64,000 nt of DNA from the NCBI GenBank assembly GCA_000720375.1, contig JOAA01000037.1, positions 31,376 through 95,375 of the forward strand, given 5' to 3'. Shown here one piece after another: positions 39,725-46,808 of this stretch. This stretch comes from Rhodococcus rhodnii (GTDB taxonomy: Bacteria > Actinomycetota > Actinomycetes > Mycobacteriales > Pseudonocardiaceae). A model generated the notes under the pieces. The model was given only the letters and a program-made list of their open reading frames with translations. It did not search any database and was not told the origin of the DNA. Position numbers and translations under genes: made by a program. Each line of letters begins with the position of its first letter. Position 1 is the first letter of the stretch.

Positions 39725-40199
39725 CAGGGTCGATGCCGGCCGCGTGCAGAATGTTCCAGACGGTGGATGCGGCGACGGTGTGGCCGAGCCGAGTGAGTTC
39801 GCCGTGAATCCTGCGGTGTCCCCATCGGCTGTTCTCGGTCGCGAGTCGCACGACGAGTTGGCGAATCGCGGCGGGTGTGGCCGGTCGGCCTGGTTTCGCG
39901 CGTCGGGCTGTGTAGTCCCATTTCCGAGCGATGAGTGTGCGGTGCCAGGACAACAGTGTCGCCGGTGTGACGGGAAAGACCGACGCCCACCGGTGGCGAG
40001 GGATCAGCCTGGACAGGGCCGTGAACCAGAGCCGGTCCGCAGGCTGATAGCGCAGGCGGTGACCGAGTTGGCGGCGCAGGATCGTGTTCTCGTGTCTCAG
40101 AACCAGTAGCTCGGCGTCCTTGGCGGCGTCGCTACGCAGCAGGACTCCAGGAATCGACAGCAGGTAGCGGGTCGTGTGGTAAAGCAGCGAGACGATCGT
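39725..40199 (-). pseudogene. Truncated rve-type transposase relic (IS copy 1)
   Basis: Reading left from 40199: LLYHTTRYLLSIPGVLL, KDAELLVLRHENTILRRQLG, RYQPADRLWFTALSRLIP, ARKWDYTARRAKPGRPATPAA, ENSRWGHRRIHGELTRLGHTV, ending after about 155 codons at GIDPVG. The start codon is ACG where the related copy at 46703 has ATG, and the catalytic half is gone. The end sequence at 40202-40257 (ATTGTCTCAACC, then TGACCAGCAACGATGGATAC) is shared with the relics at 46.7 and 61.0 kb. Confidence 0.85.
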
Positions 40200-40285
40200 G
40201 CCGGGATTGTCTCAACCCGCTTACCGGTGTTCTGACCAGCAACGATGGATACTTGAGCACCACACGATATGGGTGTGACGTGCAG

Positions 40286-40510
40286 CGCTGATCGACGCGC
40301 TCATGGCCCAGGCATTCGCCGCCATCACCGCCTCCCCGGGCGCACGCGCCTACTACGACCAAGCCAGAGCACGCGGCGTGGAACACAAACCCCGCCCTGC
40401 GCCAGTTGGCCAACCGGCTCGTCGGCATCCTGCACGGCTGCCTCGAGACCCGCACCCTCTACAACGAGGCGACCGCGTGGTCTCATCACATCGAGAAGGC
40501 TGCCGCTTGA
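40286..40510 (+). pseudogene. C-terminal relic of an IS110-family transposase, frameshifted
   Basis: ALIDALMAQAFAAITASPGA and RAYYDQARARGVEH continue, after one extra A in the A-run near 40387, as NPALRQLANRLVGILHGCL and HHIEKAAA-stop. This is the usual C-terminus of IS110/IS116/IS902 transposases. Only ~75 codons remain. Confidence 0.8.
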
Positions 40511-40691
40511 CATTCAAACTCCTGGGATGTCTTACATCCTCTGTATCACGTGCTCCTCGCCAATACCGCACTATGCCGAGGTGGGAGCCCAGTGTGGTAG
40601 CCCCGGACGCTGGGATCTGTGCGGGGCCGCCCGCAAGGGCGGTCCGTACCGCGATCGCTGAGGCTACTGTCCAGAGCAGGGGGCGGATTCT

Positions 40692-40718
40692 GTAACGTCC
40701 GTGCACTGTTCGGGAAAC
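40692..40718 (+). promoter_or_regulatory. Possible GlnR-type box upstream of nasC
   Basis: GTAAC (40692), GCACT (40703) and GAAAC (40714) follow each other with six-base spacers, the 11-bp periodicity of actinobacterial GlnR sites (gTnAC-n6-GaAAC). The middle half-site is weak. Nitrogen control by GlnR would fit the nitrate genes 24 bases downstream. A GGCCGCCC-GCAA-GGGCGGTC hairpin lies just upstream at about 40623-40642. Confidence 0.4.
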
Positions 40719-40741
40719 AGCCGTGGCGCACCATCGAGTCG

Positions 40742-42871
40742 ATGCCCGGAACCGACCATGTCGCGACACACTGTCCGTACTGCTCTCTGCAGTGCGGTAT
40801 TCGTCTCGTCAGTGATCCGGTGGACCTGACCCCTGACGACTTTCCGACCAACCGTGGTGGTCTGTGCGCGAAAGGCTGGACGGCGGCGGAACTGCTGGGC
40901 CATCCCGGCCGGCTGCTCACCCCGCTCGTACGGACCGACCGGCTTCGCCCGGCGAGCTGGACCGAGGCGCTGGACCGCATCACCGCCGCCATCCAGGCCA
41001 GTCAACGGCGGTACGGTCCGGACAGCGTGGGATGTTTCGGTGGCGGCGGCCTGACCAACGAAAAGGCTTATCTGCTCGGCAAGTTCGCACGGGTCGCGCT
41101 GCGCACGTCGGCCGTCGACTACAACGGCCGCTTCTGCATGTCGTCCGCGGCCGTGGCAGCCAATCGCGCGTTTGGCATGGACCGGGGGCTGCCGTTCCCG
41201 CTGGCGGACATCGCGGAAACCTCGGCGTTGATGCTGGTAGGGGCGAATCCCTTGGCAACCATGCCACCGGCCGCGCGTTATCTCGACGCCGGCAAGGCCA
41301 ACGGTGCCACACACATCGTCATCGACCCGAGGACCACCGCCACTGCGGCCAGGGCCGATCTGCACCTGCAACCGGCCGTGGGAACGGATTTGGCGCTGGC
41401 CAACGGGATACTGCATGTCGCGATCAGAGAGGGCTATGCCGACGACGGCTACATCACCGAGCGCACCACCGGTTTCGATGCGGTCCGCGCGTCGGTGGCT
41501 GGCTACTGGCCCGACCGGGTCGAGCGGATCACTGGTGTGCCGGAGCACCGGATCAAGCAGGCGGTGCGGACACTGGGCGAGGCCGGGTCCGCCATGATCA
41601 TCACGGCCCGGGGCGCCGAACAGCACGGCAATGGTACGGACACCACGCAGGCCTTCATCAATCTCGCACTTGCGCTGGGACTGCCGGGCCGCCCCATGTC
41701 CGGGTACGGCACCATGACCGGACAGGGCAACGGGCAGGGCGGCCGGGAGCACGGGCAGAAGGCCGACCAGTTGCCCGGCTACCGCAGGCTGGCCGACCCC
41801 GCCGACCGCGCGCACGTCGCGTCGGTGTGGGGTGTGGATCCCGCCGAGTTGCCAGGGCCGGGGCTGTCGGCGTTCGAGATGCTCGACCGGCTTGGCACCG
41901 AGGGCGGAGTGCGCGTGCTGCTCGTATTCGGATCCAATCCGGTTGTGTCCGCACCGGACCGCGATCGCGTGCTCAACCGGTTGCGGACGCTGGACTTTCT
42001 GGTCGTCTCCGACATCTTCCTGTCGGAGACCGCGGTGGAGGCGGACGTGGTCCTCCCGACGACACAGTGGGCGGAGGAGGACGGGACGCTCACCACCGTG
42101 GAGGGCAGGGTTGTCCGGCGCAGGCGGGCCGTCACACCGCCGCTCGGCGTGCGCGACGACCTCGCGATGCTCACCGAGCTGGCAGGCCGGCTCGGGCGTG
42201 GCCGGTTTTTCGATGCCGATCCGCGCCGGGTCTTTGACGAACTGCGCCGGGCCAGCGCCGGTGGCATCGCCGACTACAACGGCATCAGCTACGAGCGCAT
42301 TGACCGGGAACAGGGCGTCTTTTGGCCCTGCCCGTCCAACGACCACCCCGGCACGCCGCGACTGTTCACCGAGCGGTTCGCCACGCCGGACGGGCGGGCG
42401 CGGTTCGTGCCCGTGGAGCAGCGTGATCCCGCCGAGGCGCCTGACCGAGACTACCCGTGTGTACTGACCACCGGTCGAACCATGCAGCAGTACCAGAGCG
42501 GCACGCAGACCCGCCGCACGCCAACACTGGCCGCGGCTGTACCGGAGCCGTGCGCCGAGTTGCACCCCGATCTCGCCCGCCGGTACGGGGTCGCCGACGG
42601 GGATCTGGTGGAGTTGCGCAGCCGCCGCGGCCGTGGCGTATTCCGTGCCGTGGTGACCGACGGTGTCCGGCCGGACACGGTGTTCGCGCCGTTCCACTGG
42701 GGCGGTTCGTCTTCTGCCAACGCACTGACCAATCCGGTACTCGACCCGCTGTCCAGGATGCCGGCCTTCAAGTCCTGCGCCGTCTCGATCACTCGGGTCG
42801 GCGGGGCAACCGATCCGCTGCCGGCCGTCGCCGAACCGGCCGGGAATACCGACCTGGAGGATCCGTGCTGA
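40742..42871 (+). CDS. nasC: Assimilatory nitrate reductase, molybdopterin catalytic subunit
   Basis: 709 residues from the ATG at 40742. The N-terminal [4Fe-4S] motif is Cys11-X2-Cys14-X3-Cys18-X23-Cys42. Mo-bis-MGD domains follow (FGGGGLTNEKAYLLGKFAR; YNGRFCMSSAAVAANRAFG with the putative Mo-ligand Cys; SGYGTMTGQGNGQGGREHGQ; the C-terminal MQQYQSGTQTRRTP and FHWGGSSSANALTNPVLDP). It reduces nitrate to nitrite in the cytoplasm; the electron donor is not evident. It heads the nasC-(42865)-nirB-nirD run. The cluster lies between insertion-sequence relics inside the tRNA-Pro island, so it was probably acquired. Confidence 0.93.
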   Translation: MPGTDHVATHCPYCSLQCGIRLVSDPVDLTPDDFPTNRGGLCAKGWTAAELLGHPGRLLTPLVRTDRLRPASWTEALDRITAAIQASQRRYGPDSVGCFGGGGLTNEKAYLLGKFARVALRTSAVDYNGRFCMSSAAVAANRAFGMDRGLPFPLADIAETSALMLVGANPLATMPPAARYLDAGKANGATHIVIDPRTTATAARADLHLQPAVGTDLALANGILHVAIREGYADDGYITERTTGFDAVRASVAGYWPDRVERITGVPEHRIKQAVRTLGEAGSAMIITARGAEQHGNGTDTTQAFINLALALGLPGRPMSGYGTMTGQGNGQGGREHGQKADQLPGYRRLADPADRAHVASVWGVDPAELPGPGLSAFEMLDRLGTEGGVRVLLVFGSNPVVSAPDRDRVLNRLRTLDFLVVSDIFLSETAVEADVVLPTTQWAEEDGTLTTVEGRVVRRRRAVTPPLGVRDDLAMLTELAGRLGRGRFFDADPRRVFDELRRASAGGIADYNGISYERIDREQGVFWPCPSNDHPGTPRLFTERFATPDGRARFVPVEQRDPAEAPDRDYPCVLTTGRTMQQYQSGTQTRRTPTLAAAVPEPCAELHPDLARRYGVADGDLVELRSRRGRGVFRAVVTDGVRPDTVFAPFHWGGSSSANALTNPVLDPLSRMPAFKSCAVSITRVGGATDPLPAVAEPAGNTDLEDPC

Positions 42872-43212
42872 CCACCCCTCGATTTCTGCAGGGCATCTAC
42901 CCGTTCGAGGGCAAAGGGCTGGACGAGCCCTTCCTGCTCGACGGCATGCTGAGTTACGTGGTGCCGGACGGCGTGAGCGCCCAGCCCGTCTACTTCCGGG
43001 GCGGCAACACCACCGACGACATGATCTGTGTGCTGCTCATGCGAGATGGAAGCCCGATGCGCTACTTCCCGATCGGCGCCAAGGCGGACGTGCACGTGGC
43101 ACTGCGGGTCGTCGAGGACCTCAGCAGCGGCAGCACCGTCCAGTTGTACGTCGCCGCGCCGGTCGCCACCGCCGGGTCGGTGGTCGTCGATCTCGGCCTT
43201 GTCGAGGTTTAG
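42865..43212 (+). CDS. Uncharacterised small protein in the nitrate-assimilation operon
   Basis: 115 residues from GTG 42865 (GGAGG five bases before), overlapping the nasC stop by seven bases; nirB begins nine bases after its end. The sequence (FLQGIYPFEGKGLDEPFLLDG; VYFRGGNTTDDMICVLLMRDG; YFPIGAKADVHVALRVVEDL) looks like a small beta-sandwich protein without membrane helices or metal motifs. Tight coupling to nitrate and nitrite reductase genes suggests an accessory role; the function is unknown to me. Confidence 0.75.
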   Translation: MLTTPRFLQGIYPFEGKGLDEPFLLDGMLSYVVPDGVSAQPVYFRGGNTTDDMICVLLMRDGSPMRYFPIGAKADVHVALRVVEDLSSGSTVQLYVAAPVATAGSVVVDLGLVEV

Positions 43213-43220
43213 GAGCCGTC

Positions 43221-45710
43221 ATGACCGGAGCAACTCGGCGCAGGCTGATCGTGGTAGGCAACGGAATGGCGGGCGCACGCACGGTGGAGGAGATTCTCCG
43301 GCGCGGTGGCGGCGACCGGTTCGAGATCACCATGTTCGGCGAGGAGCCGTACGGGAACTACAACCGCATTCTCTTGTCCAATGTGCTCAGTGGGGTTGAG
43401 GACGAGTCGGACATCTTCCTCAATGCCCTCGACTGGTACCGGGACAACGGCATCACCCTGCACGCCGGGAGAGCCGTCCAACGGATCGACCGCTTCGCCA
43501 AGGCGGTGCGAGCCGACGACGGCACCGTCACCCGGTACGACAAGCTGATCATCGCGACCGGCAGTGTGCCGTTCGTGCCGGACATTCCGGGTATGCGCTC
43601 CCCTCACCGAGGCTTCCACCAGGGCGTGTTCCGGTTCCGCACGATCGACGACACCCGTGCGATGATCCGCTACGCGCGGGACCACGAGCGAGCGGTCGTC
43701 ATCGGCGGCGGCCTGCTCGGGCTGGAGGCCGCGCGGGGCCTGCAACAGCACGGCGTACACGTCGTGCTCGTGCACGCCGCAGGACACTTGATGAACCAGC
43801 AGCTCGACGGGCAGGCCGGGGCGATCCTGCGGCGCAGCGTCGAACAGTTGGGTATCGATGTCATGGTGGGCGCGAGGACCACGGCGATCCTCGGCAAGCA
43901 GTCGGTGAGCGGGATCCAGCTCGGCGATGGGCGTACGGTCCCGTGCGACATGGTCGTGGTCGCGGCCGGTATCCGGGCCAACGCCGAGCTGGCGGCGACC
44001 AGTGGCCTGCCGGTGGAACGCGGCATCGTGGTGGACGATCAGATGCGGGTGCTGGACGAGCCTGATGTCTACGCCGTCGGGGAGTGTGCCCAGCATCGCG
44101 GCCAGGTGTACGGTCTCGTCGCTCCCTTGTGGGAACAGGCGCGGGTGCTTGCCGATCACATCACCGGCGCCGATCCGAAGGCCGCCTACCACGGCTCCCG
44201 CACGGCCACGAAGCTGAAGGTCGCCGGTGTCGACGTGGCCGCGATGGGGATCAAGGAGCCCGAGCGCGATGACGACGAGTTCGTGGTGTTCGCCGAACCG
44301 AGGCGCGGCCTCTACAAGAGCGTTGTGATCCGCGAGGACCGACTGATCGGGGCTACCCTGCTGGGTGACGTAAGCAAGGCGGCCTTCCTCATCCAAGCGT
44401 TCGACCGGGGCCTGCCGCTGCCAGAGGAACGCATCCGGCTGCTGTTCGACCTCGGCGCCCCGCCTGCCGAGGTGAGCGCGGCGGAACTGGACGATGCGAT
44501 CCAGGTCTGCAACTGCAACGGCGTCACGAAGGCGTCCATTGTGGACACCGTGCGCGGTGGCGTCCGTACGATCAGCGGAGTCGCCGACATGACCCGGGCG
44601 GGCAAGGGATGCGGCTCATGCAAGGGCCTCGTCGCACAGATCGTGGAGTGGGCAGCCGGCGGCCAGATCGAGCAGGACGAGTCGGCAAGCTGGTACGTGC
44701 CGGGAATCCCGCTGGCCAAACCGGAGCTGATGGCGGTGATCCGGGAGCACGGCCTGAAGTCTGTCTCGGCGGTCTTCGCCGCCTTGGCGCCGGACGGCCA
44801 TGACGACGCCAAAAGTAAAATGGGCCTCGCGTCACTGCTGAAGACAATGTGGAACGACGAGTATATCGACGAACGCGACGCACGCTTCATCAACGACCGG
44901 GTGCACGCGAACATCCAGAAAGACGGAACGTTCTCCGTGGTACCACAGATGAAGGGCGGCTGCACCACACCCTCCGAGCTGCGGCGGATAGCCGCTGTTG
45001 CCGAGAAGTACTCGGTGGCGCTGGTGAAGCTGACCGGTGGCCAGCGGATCGACCTGCTCGGCCTGCGCAAGGAGGACCTGCCTGCGGTGTGGGCGGATCT
45101 CGGCATGCCGTCCGGGCACGCGTACGGCAAGAGTTTCCGTACCGTCAAAACCTGCGTCGGCAGCGACTTCTGCCGCTTCGGCCTCGGTGACTCCACGGCG
45201 CTGGGGATCGCGATCGAGAGCCGGTACCGCGGGCTGGAAAGCCCGGGCAAGATGAAACTGGCGGTCGCCGGCTGCCCGCGTAACTGCTCGGAGGCCTACG
45301 TCAAGGACCTCGGTGTCGTCGCAGTGGACGGCGGCCGTTGGGAGATCTACATCGGTGGTGCCGCCGGGGCCCACGTCCGCAAGGGCGACCTGTTGACCAC
45401 TGTGGACTCCCCGGATGAGGTGCTGACCCTCACCGGCCGGTTCCTGCAGTACTACCGCGAGAACGCCAACTGGCTCGAACGTACCTACGCCTTTGTGCCG
45501 CGGGTGGGTATCGAGCACATCCGCGCGGTCGTGGTGGCCGACAGTGAGGGCATCGCCGAACGGTTGGACGCCGCGATGCAGGAGTCGGTCGACGCCTACC
45601 AGGACCCGTGGCTGGAACGCGCCGAACCGGTCACACCCGGCCAGTTCCGGCCGGCGTTGCCCCTACTGCCCGTGCCTGCCGAGCCGAAGTCCGGGGACAC
45701 ACATGAGTGA
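43221..45710 (+). CDS. nirB: Assimilatory nitrite reductase, large subunit
   Basis: 829 residues. In order: a pyridine-nucleotide-disulphide oxidoreductase part binding FAD and NAD(P)H (LIVVGNGMAGARTVEEILRR; AVVIGGGLLGLEAARGLQ; DVYAVGECAQH); a BFD-like [2Fe-2S] domain (CNCNGVTKASIVDTVRGG; GKGCGSCKGLV); and the sirohaem/[4Fe-4S] reductase region (KTCVGSDFCRFGLGDSTAL; AVAGCPRNCSEAYVKDLGVV). It reduces nitrite to ammonia in six electrons together with NirD, whose start overlaps its end by eight bases. Confidence 0.96.
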   Translation: MTGATRRRLIVVGNGMAGARTVEEILRRGGGDRFEITMFGEEPYGNYNRILLSNVLSGVEDESDIFLNALDWYRDNGITLHAGRAVQRIDRFAKAVRADDGTVTRYDKLIIATGSVPFVPDIPGMRSPHRGFHQGVFRFRTIDDTRAMIRYARDHERAVVIGGGLLGLEAARGLQQHGVHVVLVHAAGHLMNQQLDGQAGAILRRSVEQLGIDVMVGARTTAILGKQSVSGIQLGDGRTVPCDMVVVAAGIRANAELAATSGLPVERGIVVDDQMRVLDEPDVYAVGECAQHRGQVYGLVAPLWEQARVLADHITGADPKAAYHGSRTATKLKVAGVDVAAMGIKEPERDDDEFVVFAEPRRGLYKSVVIREDRLIGATLLGDVSKAAFLIQAFDRGLPLPEERIRLLFDLGAPPAEVSAAELDDAIQVCNCNGVTKASIVDTVRGGVRTISGVADMTRAGKGCGSCKGLVAQIVEWAAGGQIEQDESASWYVPGIPLAKPELMAVIREHGLKSVSAVFAALAPDGHDDAKSKMGLASLLKTMWNDEYIDERDARFINDRVHANIQKDGTFSVVPQMKGGCTTPSELRRIAAVAEKYSVALVKLTGGQRIDLLGLRKEDLPAVWADLGMPSGHAYGKSFRTVKTCVGSDFCRFGLGDSTALGIAIESRYRGLESPGKMKLAVAGCPRNCSEAYVKDLGVVAVDGGRWEIYIGGAAGAHVRKGDLLTTVDSPDEVLTLTGRFLQYYRENANWLERTYAFVPRVGIEHIRAVVVADSEGIAERLDAAMQESVDAYQDPWLERAEPVTPGQFRPALPLLPVPAEPKSGDTHE

Positions 45711-46032
45711 GCTCGTCGAGCATCGACTCGGGCCCGTGGCGGATGTACCGGTGGGCGAGGGCCGGGCGTACGCCGTCGATGGCGACCAGATCGCTGTCTT
45801 CCGGCTGCGAGACGGCCGACTGCGTGCGGTGTCCGCTGTGTGCCCCCACGCCGGTGGCCCCATCGCCGACGGGCAGATCGACGCGCGAGTCGTGGTCTGC
45901 CCACTTCACCAGCACACCTACGAACTGGACACCGGCCGCTGCGTTACCGGTCAACCCCCACTGCGGTCCTACCTCGTGCAGGTCGACGAGCAGGACTGGA
46001 TCGTCGTCACTCTTCCTCGTGAAAAGGCGTAG
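45703..46032 (+). CDS. nirD: Nitrite reductase small subunit, Rieske type
   Basis: 109 residues from the ATG at 45703. The Rieske [2Fe-2S] ligands are Cys47-X-His49 (VCPHAGG) and Cys66-X2-His69 (CPLHQHTYEL). It overlaps nirB by eight bases and partners it. The operon ends here; insertion-sequence debris begins two bases later. No nitrate transporter is encoded in the cluster, so uptake must come from elsewhere. Confidence 0.94.
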   Translation: MSELVEHRLGPVADVPVGEGRAYAVDGDQIAVFRLRDGRLRAVSAVCPHAGGPIADGQIDARVVVCPLHQHTYELDTGRCVTGQPPLRSYLVQVDEQDWIVVTLPREKA

Positions 46033-46033
46033 T

Positions 46034-46138
46034 CCGGTCACAGCACTTAGCGTCCTTGGACAGATCACGACGCAACAGCACCGCCGGACGCCCAGCAGGC
46101 ACCGCACGATCAGGTAGAGCAGGGATAGTAGCACCTAG
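46034..46138 (-). pseudogene. N-terminal scrap of an rve-type transposase
   Basis: Reading left from about 46134: LLSLLYLIVRCLLG, then in a shifted frame AVLLRRDLSKDAKC. This is the conserved start of transposases like the other relics here. It abuts the nirD stop, marking the right break of the nitrate cargo. Confidence 0.65.
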
Positions 46139-46230
46139 TGATCATTGCAAGCGGTCATCTGGCAACCAGGAACATCCAGGTCAGAGACGCAATCGAGTTT
46201 CCGAGCCGCACACGGGCGGCGGGGTGCCTA

Positions 46231-46502
46231 TACCGCTCGAAAAGTCATCGCTGCACGTCAAACGGTGTCACTTTGCTCCTTGATGAGGGCCTGAGGACGC
46301 TGGTGCGGAGCAGTTTGCGGGCAATGGCGCGGGTATCGGACCTGTCGGTGATCTGGCTGCGGAGGCCGGCGTTTGTGGTGGCGGGGCACGAGCAGTGCTT
46401 GCGGTCTGGTCGGGATCGCGCCGCCACGTACTCGTCGTCGGCGGCGTCATCAATGAAGACCGACACGTGAGTTTGACGTGCAGCGATGACTTTCGAGCGG
46501 TA
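46231..46502. repeat. 272-bp element with 32-33-bp terminal inverted repeats
   Basis: Bases 46231-46263 (beginning TACCGCTCGAAAAGTCATCG) and the reverse complement of 46471-46502 (TACCGCTCGAAAGTCATCGC) match over 32 bases with one extra A. The inside has no recognisable complete gene. It could be a MITE-like non-autonomous element or a fold-back duplication, and it lies at the broken edge of an insertion-sequence relic. Confidence 0.7.
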
Positions 46503-46703
46503 CAGGATGAGCCTGGACAGGCGCTGAGCCAGAGCCGGTCCGCGGGCTGATAGCCGCAGGCGCTGTCCGAGTTGGCGGCGGAGGATCGTGTTCTCGTGTC
46601 TCAGGACCAGGAGCTCGGCGTCCCTGCTGGTCTCACGACAAAGCAGCACTCCGGGAATCGAGAGCAGGTGCCGGGTCACGTGGTACAGCAGCGAGACGAT
46701 CAT
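46503..46703 (-). pseudogene. Truncated rve-type transposase relic (IS copy 2)
   Basis: Reading left from the ATG at 46703: IVSLLYHVTRHLLSIPGVLL, SRDAELLVLRHENTILRRQL, then a frameshift (RLRLSARGPALAQR where copy 1 reads RYQPADRLW) and truncation at the 272-bp inverted-repeat element. The IS end (ATTGTCTCAACC; TGACCAGCAGCGATGAGTAT) continues to about 46765. Confidence 0.82.
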
Positions 46704-46808
46704 GCACGGATTGTCTCAACCAAAACGGGCAGGCCCGTTGACCAGCAGCGATGAGTATTTGAGCCCCACACGATCGAGGACACAGCTCACATCAATTGCC
46801 GGAGCCTC

